Shown here one piece after another: positions 23,018 through 35,887 of a stretch of 64,000 nt of DNA (position 1 is the stretch's first letter; each line of letters opens with the position of its first letter). Source of the DNA: Galeopsis tetrahit (Eukaryota > Streptophyta > Magnoliopsida > Lamiales > Lamiaceae). The stretch spans positions 994,501 through 1,058,500 of the forward strand of contig OY776123.1 in assembly GCA_963675135.1 (NCBI GenBank), in the 5' to 3' direction. Under the pieces are notes generated by a model, which worked only from the letters and a program-made list of their open reading frames with translations, did not search any database and was not told the origin of the DNA. The translations under genes were made by a program, and so were the position numbers.

Positions 23018-26000
23018 ATGGAGAAGTTGTTAGCTGCGGTAGCGCAGACGCACGGATTTGACGATGATGATGAGCCTGTTGCTTCTACTCCGCCGGAGGC
23101 CGTGATTCGGGGAGAAATCAGTGAGTCACGGCTGATTGGGGAGGTTTCCGGTGACGGAGTGGTCGAGAAGCTTCCTGCAGCTCCGACGCCGGATTTGGGG
23201 AGGCTGATCGGCGGTGGGGAGAAGCGGAAGCGAGGACGACCGCCGAAGGGGCAGTTGGTGGCGGCTAAGCCTCCGCCGCCTAAGCGGAAGAAGGTTGAGG
23301 AGGAGGCTGGTGAGGATGTTTGCTTTATTTGCTTTGATGGAGGTTCTCTGATACTCTGCGATTGCAAGTGAGTTTAGTTACGATGAGCTGTTGCTTGAAT
23401 TTTCGTTAGGTTTATCGGAATTTAATTTGTTAGGAGTTTTTTCTTCCCCGTTGTTAATGATTTTTTTTACTGGAAATGCCATTTTCAGAGTTTGTTTAAG
23501 ATAATCATGGAGTTCATCTGGCAATTTACTGATTTTTGTTGTTGTTATGCTCAGGGGCTGTCCAAAGGCATATCATCCGGTTTGTGTTAAGCGAGAGGAA
23601 GCATTTTTTAATACAAAATCGAAGTGGTTTTGCGGTATGTTGATATGTAAGAACTTGGTTGAGTTTGGTTATTAACATTGTGTTGGTTTCCATGACATTA
23701 TCTTGTTTATATTCTTTATCTTGTTCTATGGGGTAAGTTTTTAGTGTTCCAGGGCATTGCATTGATTTGTAGAACTATGGAACAGATTTAATAATGAGGT
23801 TTTTGATATTCATTAATATATGACTCATGCTTAAATCTTAAATGTTGTTAATGTACTATTGCCTAATATGCAGTTGTTGCGCCGTAAAACCTGTTTTTCT
23901 AAGTTTTCTCCCCAACTCTATACTCCACCCCCACCATTTGGGCTAATTCTCGTTTGTCATTTTCATAAAGCCAGCAGTTTTATTTTTTTATTTCAGTATT
24001 CTTGCACTAGTCGACACTGAAGTAGTATATTGGTATATAGCCGCTACTGTGAAAACATCTACATTCTGCGTATTTATATTACTTGTGGTACTATTTCTTT
24101 CAGGATGGCACATATGTAGAGGATGTCAGAAGACTTCTCATTATAGGTGCTACACTTGCACCTATTCGATGTGCAAGGGATGTATTAAAGATGCAGATTT
24201 CGTGTGTGTTAAAGGAAACAAAGGACTTTGCACATGGTGCATGAAAACTATCATGCTGTATGAAAATAAAGACCAAGCAGCCATTGAGTCGGTATGGAGA
24301 TTATTTCATGTCATGTTTTAATTTGAAATAATTGCTTGCAGAAAATCTTGGCATTCATTAAGTAAATACATGGTTAATATGTGCTACATCTCGAGTAAGA
24401 CTTCATTATTTAATCTACTCTATCCTTTCATTTGTCATGGTTATAAAGTTTTCTTTCATAATAACTAGTGTTAGCAGCGTGTTTATAATATATTTTTATT
24501 ATCAACTTTTGTTTACATATGTTTTCTAACCCGTATATGACTTCTAATAGTCAATTTAAAATTCAGCCATCGGGAAAATTAGCCTTTTTAAGGGGCTTCC
24601 ATTTTCTTTGCACTTTCCTTTTTTTGTTTTGTTTTTTCCCCTCTAGCCTTTTGCATTTGCATGCTAATGTCTAGTGTAAAAGATTAGCTTTAAAGATGGT
24701 AATTTGTTTAAAATTCGGATTTGAATTTACTCTGTATTTTCTAATATAGGATTCAGACTTTTGAGGTTGATTAAATTCAACTTATTGATATCAATATTTT
24801 AGTATTGTATTTTGGAGCAAGACCAACTCAAACTATCTTTTGGCCAACTCGGACATCTCTGTTCTCTACTTGTTCACTCGTCATGGGCCCGTGGCTACAC
24901 AGTTATCTTATCAATTCTTGTCTGACAGTTTGTTTGGTGAGAGCAAAAGAGTAACGTGAGGGAGGAATCTTTGCTTTAAGAATTGGACTATATAGCGCAT
25001 AAAATGTGTACAATATGACACAGGTGTTTTGACATGCAATATTGAAGCTTGTTGAGTGGATTATGCAGCTCGTGTGAAGAACAGACCTGATATCTAATGC
25101 ATGGCTAAAAGGGGGAAAGTGTTATCTAATTATTCCATTGACGTATCTAGCGCCATCTGAAACAATCTTTTCAACTGTCCGATAAATCTAGGGGCTTAAC
25201 AAATTTTAATATTGGCTGTGAGGACTCTTATGCTTTTAATGAAAATTCAGGCCTTTTAATTAAATCATGCTATTGGTGCTGAATTATAAATTTTATGGGG
25301 TTCCGGTTGAAGTTGCGGCCTAATTTCATCCAATGCAAGCATTAAATGTTAATTCTATATCCATAGTTCTTTATATGGAAATCATTTGTAGTGGGACACA
25401 GTTAAAGCCAATAACTTCCCGAGTGTAGTGGGGTTATCAGGACCATATTGCTTGTTGAATGCGACTCTTTCAAGCTGATTAGATTCATATCAATAATGTC
25501 ATGATTAATTTAGTTATAATCTTAATGTTAGTGTTTTTACACTCTTGCTTGAAATCTTGACATGTTTGCGATTTGTAATTAACACTCGTTCTTCTCGTCT
25601 TTTTTTTTTTAAATGCAGGCTCAAATAGATTTTGATGATACAACTAGCTTTGAGCATTTCTTCAAGTTGTACTGGATAGCACTAAAAGAGAATTTATCAT
25701 TGACCATGAGTCAGCTCATGCAAGCTAAAAATCCCTGGAAAGCTTCTGATTCATACAGGAGTACTCACCATTTGGAGTTGAATAAGCCCCATTTAGACTG
25801 TAATTTGATACAGAATGATGGGTTAAAGACATCGTTATCAAGCAATGGTAACCACGCGGAGAAATTATATAAGGACAAGGGTGAACTTGTGCCATATTGC
25901 AACAAAGACACAGTAATACCAAATAAGGACAAAGTCACTGAGGAGACGAGCGTCAAGGAAGCTACTAAAGTGTCATGCATTGAGGAAAATCAAGATGATT

Positions 26001-29000
26001 CAGTTGTCAAGGATACCAACAAGAAGTTAATCTGCGAAAACACAAACGAGAGAGAGTCGGACTACTCAGAAAAAGACAGCAGTCAATGGGCATCCAAAGA
26101 TCTCCTGGAGTTTGTTGCTCACATGAAGAATGGTGATACGTCACCTATACCGCAGTTTGATGTCCAAGCACTATTGATGGAATACATAAAGAGAAACAAC
26201 CTTCGGGACCCACACCGGAAGAGCCAAATTATATGTGATCCAAGGCTAAAAAAATTATTTGGAAAGCCACGTGTTGGTCACATTGAAATGCTGAAGCTTT
26301 TTGAATTCCACTTTCCCATAAAGGAGGATTCTCAGCAAAATTCTCTTATCCCTGCTGGATTCGTTAGTTCTGTTGCAAGTGATGTGGAGCCCACGCCAAT
26401 TAATAGTAGAAAGCGAAAAACACGTAGAAAGAGAGGACTCAAAGCATCCCAGGATGGTTTAAATGTACATGCTGCGATTGATGTCCATAACATTAATTTG
26501 GTTTATCTACGACGAAATTTGATGGAGAATCTTATTGAAGATCATGCTAATTTCAATAATAAGGTTTATGGGTCTTTTGTGAGGATTAGAATATCAACTA
26601 ATGATCAGAAACCCGAAATTTTCAGGCTTGTACAAGTTACAGGTATTGTGCATACCGTTATTGCTTTAGCCTTTTAATTTTGCTCCATTATGCTAACACC
26701 AGAGGTTATATTGGTAATTCAGGGACTAAAAAGGTGGCTGAGCCCTATAAAGTTGGTGACAAAACAACAGATGTCGTGCTTGAAGTTTTAAATTTGGACA
26801 AGATAGAAGTTGTATCAATTGATACCATTTCAAATCTTGAGTTTACCGAGGTAACTAGAGATATATATTTCATCATTTACCTCTGATGCTCTTGTATGAT
26901 TATCAGTGTTTCCAAAAATGACTCTACTTTCATGCTGCGTGATCTATATTAATAACTAAAGCAGATATATATGGTATTTTAGTAGTAGTAGTAGTGGTAG
27001 AGTATCTGTTACACTTATCCCTTTCAAAGCTATGAAATCATTTATGTAATACCTTAACATTTGATTGTAAATTATGACACATTTGTGTTTTTGCCATTTG
27101 ATGATGCACTCTCAAAATTTCCCTACTGTGGTTGAGATTGAGACAAACATCTTATTTGAGGAATAATGTTGTTTCTTCAAAAGCTGATATATTGCCTAGA
27201 TTGTTTGATTCTAATTCAAATTTCAAGAATCAAGATATATGTTTTAGTAAATCGTAAGCAAAGCATTAGGTGTGAAATATGGCTGATGACATGAAATTTG
27301 GATTTGTAGTCCTAGCACATCCTGAATCAAGATCATCCTATCAGCTAGGAGTATTTACCACCAAGAATATATACACTTGGAAATGCTAGCCCACCAATAA
27401 TATATACATATGGAAATGCTATCTTTATCTATGTCCTTGAATGTTCCGAATTGGCCATCTGATGTTTTTTTTTGTCATTCAGGATGAATGCAGAAGGCTA
27501 CGTCAAACCATTAGATGTGGTCTTATGCCACAATTTACTGTTGTAAGTCCTCGTGTGCCATTCCTTCCGAATTTGACCTAAAAATAAATAAAAAAAGTAC
27601 TGTGTCACTTATTCGTCTTTGGTTGCAGGGTGATATAAAAAGTAAAGCTTTGGCACTCCAACCAGTCAGAGTCAATGATGTGAGTTTATTGGTTATTATC
27701 TGCCTGCAATTAATTTAGTGATTGGGCATCATTAGATTATTCTTTTAAAATTCCAGTTCTTCAAGAAAGAAACAGAATATATGAAAAAATAATTCATCTC
27801 TGATGGAATATTTGTCTCTTGTAATTATGGTGTTCTATTCTTCTGAAACAGTGGCTGGAAACAGAGGTTTTGCGGCTGAATCATCTCCAAAATCGAGCTA
27901 ACGAGAAGGGGCATAAGAAAGAATATCCTTTGTTTATGACCATTACATTGATTGAAGCTTTTAACATCACTAGTTTTCAAGTAAACATTATGCTGAGATA
28001 GCTAAAAGTCAAAATTTCTGGTACATTAACGTGGGTTTTATTAATTTTAAAGGCAAGACGGCCACCATACAAAATCCATGTCATCTCTATTTGTCCTCAC
28101 TGAATCATTAAATGTTATTCAATCTTTACTATCGCATACTGCTCGATCTTTTCCACGTGTGAAGTTTCTAGCAATATAGATGGGAAATGCCCAAACACAA
28201 ATTTGGAAGTACTTGCTGTGTTGAACTTCATGATTCAATTTAGTCCCTGCAATTCAAGATGATGAAATATTGATTGAAAAGTGATCCTAAATTACTTTTT
28301 TTCTGGATTTCCTTGACCACTCTTCACGCTTAGAGAATATATAGACAGACCAGAGCTGTTAAAATCACCCGAGGAGCGCCAGCGCAGAATCTCTGAAGTT
28401 CCCGAGATTCATACTGATCCAAAAATGAATCCTTTATATGAATCTGATGATAATACAAGTGGAGACGACGGTAAAATAGGTACCTCTATCAGTTATTTCA
28501 ACTGGTATTATTTCAGTAGTTGGGGTTCTAAGTGATGGCTACACTTAATTATGCAGATGCAGATGTACAGGAGAGACCTAGCAACTCAACAAATCCTCGA
28601 AACAAAAGGAAGCTCGTTTCTCATAATAAAAAAGGTGAGGATCAGTGTTACAGATAGGTAGATATTTCTTTTACTGGAAATTGAATCAGAGAAATTTTGT
28701 TACATCTTGCCCAGGTAAAGACGAGCGATCTAACAAAGCTCGAAGTAGGAAAATGGAGAAAACAGATCCACCTGTTAATTCACCTTGTGCTGATCATATA
28801 GAAACTGAGAAACTTTGGCATTATCGCGATCCTAATGGTAGGATTCAAGGACCATTTGCGATGATGCAGCTACGGACATGGAGCAAAACTGGACTATTTC
28901 CACCTGGTATGAGGATATGGACCAATCACGAGCTATTCGATTCATTACTTCTCAGCGACGCTCTGGATGGAAAATTACATGGAGCATCAGACTCACTAGA

Positions 29001-30621
29001 TAAACCCCCTTCAGATTCACGTGAAAAAAACGATGCTACTGGGGAAATTGTCGTAACTGAAGATACAAACAGAGACCACAAACAAACAGAGGAGCCCTCG
29101 AGTAATTGTGCAAGTGTTTCCTCTGACAAGAATACCGAACATGTGACAGCAGAAGAGCCTGTCTCCTCGGGGTGGCCACAATGTTGGGATTTGCTAAAGG
29201 ATAGTAATAATAAGCCCGATGATGTCCAAACTTGTAATTTACCTCCTTCATCAACCTCCGGGAAAGAAGAAGATGCCGCCGCTTTGTCTGATCGTGGCCA
29301 AGAGAGTGATGAGGCCAAGAATTCAACGGGTATGGACTCTGGGCCCGTTCTTCCACCCGTGTCAGAGTTGCCCAACTCGAATAAACAGGCCGAGAATATA
29401 CAAGTCCTCGATTTTCCTAGTCCTACCCCTATGGCTGAAAATCAGGAACAACCCGTTGTTGCAGATGTTCCCGTGCAGGACTCGGGTATTCTGGAGCTGC
29501 TAAGTCCTGCACCAAGATCTAACAACGAGCATCAGGAAGAAGATCAGGCAACTGAGACGAAGCAATCGGGGTTTACGTTGTTTCCCACCCCCATGCCTGG
29601 CTGGAACTGTGATTCCAGCCTTGGGATAGACACTCTGCAAATTCCAGATGTAGCTGATCCATGGAATGGGTATTCTTCCCCCACACCTGCAAGACCGGAA
29701 TGGGATCCTGGTCTCGTTTCTTCGAAACCTCCCGAAGTTATGAGTGAGTGCATTGACACCTCAGTAACTCATCCTTCCACATCCCAACCTGCTCCTAATT
29801 GGCTGGAATTAATGAACGAGCCGATAGAGTTCGATGCTTTGGGGGAGGAATCAGTATCGGATTTGTTGGCTGAAGTTGATGCGATGGAACCACGGGCCTC
29901 CTTTCCTTCGCCTACTTCAGCTATGAGGTTTGTCAGGGAGTTATTTGAAGACTGTAAAGATGATTGCTTCAGTTCAATCGAGGAATTCCAACCGATGAAA
30001 AGCGATGCTTTGAGCTCCACAACTGATGTACAACTCACTTCCCAATCTTCGGTTCCTTGTAAACCGATGGGCTCGTCTGCAAGTAGCGAGGGAGAAACAA
30101 ATGCTTCCTTTCACTCAGGCGATGCTGCTTCAGAATCTTATACCCACGTCCCGAACAACCCGGGCCAAGAGATGGTTGGTGCGTCCGGGCCCGGCTCAGG
30201 ATTAGACGCCACGGACCCAGGCTGGGGAACGGTGCAGGGTAACATTAACCTAGTTACGGTTCAAGGTAACGTGAACCTCGTCTTGGTGGGAGGGCCCGGT
30301 CAGGGAATGGGAAACATCGGGTGGGGATCAAACCCCGGCCCTGCATGGACGAACCCGAGCGCGAGCCGGAGCCCAAGAAACGGGAGTCTGCCGTGGGACG
30401 GGCAACGGAAGTACAACAACGGTGGTGAAAGGTTTAGTAGTCCTAGAGAATGGGGGGGCTACCAAGGTGGTGGTAGGCCTCCGTGGGGTGGTAGGCAGCC
30501 GTATGGTGGTGGCGGCGGCGGCGGCTATCCGAGGCCTCTTCCAAAGGGGCAGAGAGTGTGTAAATTCTACGAAAGTGGGCACTGTAAAAAGGGAGCTTTC
30601 TGTGATTACCTCCATCCTTAA
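23018..30621 (+). CDS. C3H44: PHD-SWIB-Plus3-GYF-CCCH zinc finger protein (NERD/C3H44 family)
   Basis: Eleven exons: 23018-23367, 23555-23634, 24104-24291, 25619-26642, 26723-26850, 27483-27542, 27629-27679, 27852-27922, 28328-28479, 28557-28634, 28715-30621; 1362 aa in one frame. The start is the first ATG, giving MEKLLAAVAQ. Domains: an acidic/basic N-terminus with an AT-hook-like RGRPPK; a PHD-type finger at about 102-195 (CFICFDGG, CDCKGCPKAYH, WHICRGC); SWIB at 362-441; Plus3 at about 494-627; GYF at about 761-809 (LWHYRDPNGRIQGPF); a long Ser/Pro/Glu-rich region; a Gly-rich stretch; and a C-terminal C-X7-C-X5-C-X3-H finger. This is the order of Arabidopsis NERD (C3H19) and C3H44. NERD links histone H3 and Argonaute2 in siRNA-guided chromatin silencing; a chromatin or RNA-silencing role here is inferred. 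Intron 8 looks like a U12 AT-AC intron. Confidence 0.95.
27923..28327 (+). other. U12-type AT-AC intron in the C3H44-like gene
   Basis: The intron begins ATATCCTTTG, the U12 5' splice site. It contains TTCCTTGAC at 28309-28317, an exact U12 branch-site match with branch A at 28316, 11 nt before the 3' end, and it finishes in AC. Splicing gives KKELREYIDRPELLKSPEER across the junction, which is how this family reads. No GT-AG pair near the junction preserves the frame. Confidence 0.88.
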
Positions 30622-31327
30622 TTAATCTCTTAATTTAGTTCTCTACTGCATATGTATCATTTCTATCAACTTTGTAGTGAAAATACACTCATCTTTGGGG
30701 GACTCTTTCAACTTTTTTTGTATATTTATTTGCATAAATAAGACTAATTAAGATTCTTCTATGTAACTTATATTGGCTTGCCATTACCAAAATTTATACT
30801 CCCTCCGTCTCATCGAAATTTGCACATTTGTCAAAATGAAATATTTCTATTCTCAAAATACACATATTTATTCATATACCATTATTTTTTCACATTAAAT
30901 TTACATTTTTGACTCGTATTGTACATCTTATACTCCATTCGTCACTTTTCTTTCCATCTTTTTTATTTTTTATCTCTCTACACATTCATTGATTACATTT
31001 TTTAAAACTTATACAAACGGTAAATGAGCAACTTAACGGAAAACGAAGAGAGTACACAGTCATTTCTTAAAACTTATACAAACCGTAAATGAGCGACTTA
31101 ACGAAAAACGAAGAGAGTACACAGTCATAACTAAGTTGATTTTAACCACAATCTAGAGAGGATTCAAAATAAAATTCGACATCAATGTCACAACTTAACC
31201 ATAATCAACTACATAAAAGTAGTCCTAATTAAGAAACATTAAAATTACTACTACATTAAAACTAAATAAACTTCATAATAATAATAATAATAATAACAAG
31301 AAATTAAGCCTCTTGTCTCGTTTCACC
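30622..31327. other. Spacer between the C3H44-like and SUMO-like A genes
   Basis: The first ~150 bp are likely the 3' UTR of the C3H44-like gene. A Stowaway left end (TACTCCCTCCGTCTC) is at 30798-30812 but I see no clean right end. A 64-bp direct duplication (ACTTATACAAACNGTAAATGAGC...GAGAGTACACAGTCAT) lies at about 31006-31128. An (ATA)n run is at 31277-31295. Confidence 0.6.
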
Positions 31328-32028
31328 TCAGCCACCATCTTGATCAATCCACACTACAATCTCATCTCGATCACCCAATCCAGCCTATTATATACAAATA
31401 AAAACAATCAAATTACTTCAAATTTATTTATTTATAAAATGCAATTAAATTAAATAAATAATTACCCCAGCAACCGTCCCTCTATAGGGAAGCCTTTTAC
31501 CACCAAAGAAGAATTTTGCATATTTATATTCAATATTCCTCTTCTTACAAAATGCTCCAACCAGATCCTGCATTTTTGTAGTCTCAAGAACCCCGAAGTA
31601 GTCTGATATTTTTCCACCCTGCAAATCTCACAAAAAATCAAACTTTTCGTTTTAAAATAAAAAATTGTACTTGAAAAAAAAAAGTCTAAAAGAAACAAGT
31701 ATATTGAACATTTATACTATATTTACTTTTGATTTTAAAAATCAAGTTTTGAATTTTAAAGATCCTAAACCCGTTTTACTTTAAAATACATTTAAAAAAC
31801 AAACCCTAAAAGAAATATTGATTTGACATAAGGATTTCAAAAACCTATTTTCAAAGTCCAAAATAAACAGATCGATTTTAACAAGTATGTAGAGGTGAAA
31901 CATTTGAAGAGAAACAAAAACAGAAATTAAGAAAGAAAAAAAACCTGAGATTTGAAGCAGATTCGAACTTTTTGAGCATCTGAACTCCCCTCTTTCTCCT
32001 CATCGGAGCTGCTCCAGAGTCTCTTCAT
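31328..32028 (-). CDS. SUMO-like protein A, ending at a bare diglycine
   Basis: Three exons on the - strand: 31945-32028, 31466-31618, 31328-31384; 97 aa. The start is the first ATG, followed by an acidic Ser-rich tail (SSSDEEKEGSSD). The core reads VRICFKSQ, GGKISDYF, LVGAFCKKRNI, FFFGGKRLPYRGT, GDRDEIVVWIDQDGG. The pattern (strand, Q-x-G, helix with Ala-x-Cys, FxFxGxRL, GDxDEI, C-terminal GG) and the intron positions match plant SUMO. SUMO is conjugated to lysines through its C-terminal glycine by SAE, SCE1 and E3 ligases. Here the stop codon follows GG directly, so no maturation cleavage would be needed, and the usual QTGG is QDGG. The central exon is 153 bp, as in the three + strand paralogues. 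Function as a modifier is inferred; it could be a decayed or specialised copy. Confidence 0.82.
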
Positions 32029-32260
32029 CGATCTTGTCTTGTGTTGTTGTGTAGGAAAATAATTTTAGAGAGAGAAAGAGAATTGGAAATTATATGGGAT
32101 GATGATGATAATATTGCATGCACAAATGAAGTAATAAAACATTGAGATTCTAAATCTCGAGATATGGTATATATCATATCCATCATTTCACTTCTTTCAC
32201 CTAAGTGTCTTACGTCCTAAAAAGCTTAGCTTGTGGTACTCTTAAAAAAAAAATGTTTTA

Positions 32261-32475
32261 CTCCCTCGGCCACGAAAAGTAGTTCCATACCCTTTTTGAA
32301 AACTATCACCCTTCAAGCATCACTTAATTACTCAAATTGCCATCAATTTTATTCACAAAAAATCACTTTATTCACAATGGACCCCACAATACCCTACAAT
32401 ACCCTTACTTTATCTACATTTTTCTTAAAACATGTGCCCCACTCTAATGTGACTACTTTTCATGGATGGATGGAG
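32261..32475. mobile_element. Stowaway-like MITE (intact copy)
   Basis: CTCCCTCGGCCACGAAAAGTAG at the left and CATGGATGGATGGAG at the right are flanked by TA (32259-32260, 32476-32477). It is the same family as the interrupted element at 18555-19873. It contains the single uninterrupted TTACTCAAA at which the other copy was hit. Confidence 0.85.
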
Positions 32476-32629
32476 TATTTCTTTTGAGTGACTTATTAAA
32501 AAATAAGTGATGTATTTGAGAGTGAAAAAATAATTTACAAAAAATGGAATGAGAAATTATTGTGGAATGGAGGGAGTATAAAATAGTTGAATTGAGTGTA
32601 TGGTGAACCTCAAAAGTAATAAGTAAATA

Positions 32630-32863
32630 CTCCCTCCGTCCGCCTATAAGTTTCTCATTTTACCATTTTAGTCCGTCCGCCTATAAGCTTCCCATACCCT
32701 TTTTGGTAAGTACTTTTTCTTACACTTCACTTTATATTTTACTTTTTCTCTCTATCTCTCTCCTTCTTCCAATCACATCACTTGTACTATATCTATTATT
32801 TAATCACTTTTCTTAATCTCTGTGCCAAAAAGTAGCGGGTAACTTATAGGCGGACGGAGGGAG
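32630..32863. mobile_element. Stowaway MITE, TA-flanked
   Basis: The ends are CTCCCTCCGTCCGCCTATAAG and the inverted CTTATAGGCGGACGGAGGGAG, with TA at 32628-32629 and 32864-32865. A second internal TCCGTCCGCCTATAAG follows the left end, so the left terminus is duplicated. Confidence 0.92.
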
Positions 32864-32865
32864 TA

Positions 32866-34300
32866 TTTGTAAGGGTGCAGATTGTGATGATTATTTTTAT
32901 TTAGAGGTATGTAAACTTTTGAGTCACATATAAAAGGAAAAAATATGAAAACTTTTGTAAAGAGTAATAATATGAAATGACTAGTGGCCCTAGTGGGGTA
33001 TTGGAGTTAGAGAGACGAGAGAAGTTTCAAAAATATGTGATTTTGAAAATGGTTATTTATTGTACTTGCAAACACACACTGATGCAATAATTTGTTTAAA
33101 TTTTGAAAATTTTGGATTGAACACTTTTCAAATATGAATAATGGAATGACTGATCGAGTAATCGAGTGGATTTTCAGGTATTGTTATAGTTTGGTTGTAC
33201 ATAATTAATTTTTTTTTATAAATATACCCTTCATTATCCTGACAAATGATGAGGAAAAAAAAAAAAGAAGTGAAGGAAAATAAAATTAAATGGAGAATAG
33301 TTGAAAGAAAGTATATAGATGTAATTTAGGAAGAAACTAAAACAACAAATATTTTGAAACAAAATTAAAGCATAAAAGTGATCAACAATAAAAAAAAAGA
33401 AAGATAAAGTATATAATGTCACTGTAATATTATTTAATTAGTAGAAGAACGATAATAATTTGTTTAGATATAAATATATATGAAATGAGATATTATCTCA
33501 CTTCTCACAAAAATATTTAAATTATATTTAATTTTTATGCCTTCTTGCAATTTTTTAAAATTTCAAACCCATTAGTTTGTGAATTGTTGCAAGAATTTGT
33601 TTAAATTTTAGAAAATTTTGGGTTGCGTGCTTTACAAATACGAATATTGAATGACTGATTTGAGTTATGAATCCTGCAGGCCTGTCACGTGAATGTGAAT
33701 ATATATGGTAATTTTCAGGCTAAAAACAAATATGTAAAATCAGTTTATCACAAATTATAAAATACCTATCTAGGAAAAATATTAGAGAATTTATTTTTAA
33801 AAGAGGATGGTATTAGTTTATACGTAAAATAAAAAACATTACTCTTCCTATGTCCACAATTAATTACATCAAAAATTTTAGCACACAACCTAAGAAAAAT
33901 GCGTAATTAGTAATGGATTAGGGATAATTTTGTAAATTTTTATAAATAAAGTAAAAAATTGATTTGATTGAGTGTGTAAGTAATGATATGGATTTTGTGT
34001 AAATATGTGAATGTTGTGAGAGCAGAGTTTACGTAGGAATATATTTTATTTTTGGGGGTGTATATATAAACAATTGTAAAACAGACTAATAAGATAAATG
34101 TGCAAACGATTGTGAGATAAAGAGGGTAGTTTTTTTTTTTTTTTTGAAGGGAGAAAATTAATGATACTTATTAGAGTACCAGTGGTACTCGGTTGAGTGA
34201 ATCACTCAGATGTTACAGGATCCTAACATTTCTCTAATTTCAGTAAAATAGTAGCACCTAACGTTTGAGTTACACCGTTACACACATACTAATTTAGGAT
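32866..34300. other. A/T-rich spacer
   Basis: I see no gene. Two related segments (TGCAATAATTTGTTTAAATTTTGAAAATTTTGG near 33081 and TGCAAGAATTTGTTTAAATTTTAG near 33588) form a loose direct repeat of about 510 bp period. A T run lies at 34130-34144. Confidence 0.5.
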
Positions 34301-34380
34301 TAGCACACTAGTCATGAAAAGTAAAAGGCCGTGGGCAGTCCTTGTGTTGGGATATAATACCCCAGGTCATGACTCTAAAT

Positions 34381-35390
34381 TCATCGAAAATCATTTCCGG
34401 TTTTGTCTCCTCGTTTGCGAAGACCTTCCCATTTCTTGTCTTTCAAATGGTCCAAATCATCACACACTAGAGGCACTCCAATGTGTTGATTATTTTTTTG
34501 GGTGGTTTCTACTTCGCTTCCGCGGAGGGCGCAACATAGGTTATTTCCGTCGCCGAGGATCTGTCGCTTCTTCAATTCAGTCCGTGTGGCAAGCCTCTCC
34601 CGAATAACCTTCCAAGCTAGTCCCGTACATTGAAAAATGATAATGGCGTTCAAAGTACTTTTATTAATATAATCTTCGTTTTTCAATGATGCAAAGTATT
34701 AGAAAATACTAGTATCAAATTATAGCTAATGATACAAGGTAGCTAAAATTGCACTATAATTCTTTAAAATAACTAATTAAATAGTAATTACTCCTTTTCT
34801 GATTTCATTAAAATATATAAAATTAATTATATACTCCGTATTAGTTATATTTAATTCCATTATAAATTCAATATTATTTAGATTCTGAAGTTATTTTTCT
34901 TTTTAATAAAAATTTCAAACTAGTTTCAAGATATTTTAAACAATATTTAGATTTAATTAGAAGGAATGAGATCAAAACTGTCAATAAGAGTTGGGGTTAT
35001 CCATTAAGTTTTAACGCGGATAGGATCATTTTGACATTTTGGACGGGTGTGGTTGGTGAGACCAAAATCGCAATTTCTCGAAGCCCATCCCTCCATCAAA
35101 ATGAGTCGAGAATTTTTTGAAGCTCGTCTAACAAACCGTAAGGCAACCAAAAGGTACGCTCGTGCAATAAGTAGGTATTGCTTGTGCCACGGATTTAATT
35201 AATACAGCTTTCCTTGCCTTGTAGATCGATTTTCCACGCCTCCAACCCTGTACCCGAACCCACATTATCCCCGTATGTAGGCAAATTAAATATCTCGTTC
35301 TTTCTACCAACCAAAGATGGGAGGCGCACACGCGAGACATGACGCCCGTAAGACTTGCATTGCACGACACCTTAATTCGTTTTACGTAGC
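34381..35390 (-). mobile_element. Decayed LINE: reverse-transcriptase end and zf-RVT domain
   Basis: On the - strand, 35128-35390 reads with frameshifts as LGLP-like, LVxR, WVRVQGWRRGKSIYKA, VLIKSVAQAIPTYC, the C-terminal part of a plant LINE reverse transcriptase. Downstream on the same strand, 34497-34614 reads RERLATRTELKKRQIL and CCALRGSEVETTQ, the zinc-binding domain that follows the RT in these elements. Spacing and order fit one element. It is broken by frameshifts and lacks the catalytic core. The RT piece is repeated at 43740-43990 and 53350-53640. Confidence 0.82.
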
Positions 35391-35511
35391 AAGTATTTTG
35401 AAGCCCAACGACTAACCTTCCCCATTTAGAAAATTAATTTTATAAATCGCCAATGAGTCAAAACGATTTAATTCCAGATTCATAATTTCATGTTTAATTT
35501 TTGCCAGCTGC

Positions 35512-35560
35512 CACGTGGCTTCTGGAAGCTTCTTCATAAGTCCAAAATCCCCTATAAAAA
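35512..35560 (+). promoter_or_regulatory. Heat-shock-element promoter, unit 1
   Basis: A G-box CACGTG is at 35512-35517. A perfect three-part heat shock element, TTCTGGAAGCTTC, is at 35520-35532 (nTTCnnGAAnnTTCn), and a TATA box TATAAAAA is at 35553-35560. The downstream sequence AGGAACCCTAAAATCACTACAGCCGTC looks like a start region and 5' UTR. The same layout is kept in units 2 and 3. What is transcribed from it is unknown; the next SUMO-like ATG is about 5.5 kb away. Confidence 0.75.
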
Positions 35561-35887
35561 GAGGAGAAAAACAGGAACCCTAAAATCACTACAGCCGTCA
35601 ATTCCATCAAACCCTAGATACAAACCCTCAATTCCATAAAAATAAATTTATTCCTACAGCCGTCAATTCCATAAAATTCAGATCCACACTAAATCTCTCC
35701 TCTAAATCTTTGCCTTTCTTATGCAGACGAAGAATTGATATCTTCTAATCTGTATAGAAGAGGAAAAATCAGTCTGTTCTTGGACGGGATACCAAGATTT
35801 AAGAAAAGAAAAAGTGGAAAACAGTCATTTCTCCATGATTTTTTTTTAATTGATGCTTTTACTTAGAGATGTTTATCCAGATCGAGC

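Noticed and set aside
28645..28714. Extra N-terminal residues in the long 658-codon frame ending at 30621
   Set aside because: This is read-through of intron 10; a CCCAG acceptor at 28711-28714 joins in phase with the previous exon.
29036..30615. Several 90-150 codon frames opposite the last C3H44-like exon
   Set aside because: They are antisense shadows of a long, G/C-richer exon with no domain or splice evidence.
34314..34607. 97-codon + strand frame
   Set aside because: The opposite strand encodes a recognisable LINE zinc-binding region, so this frame is its shadow.
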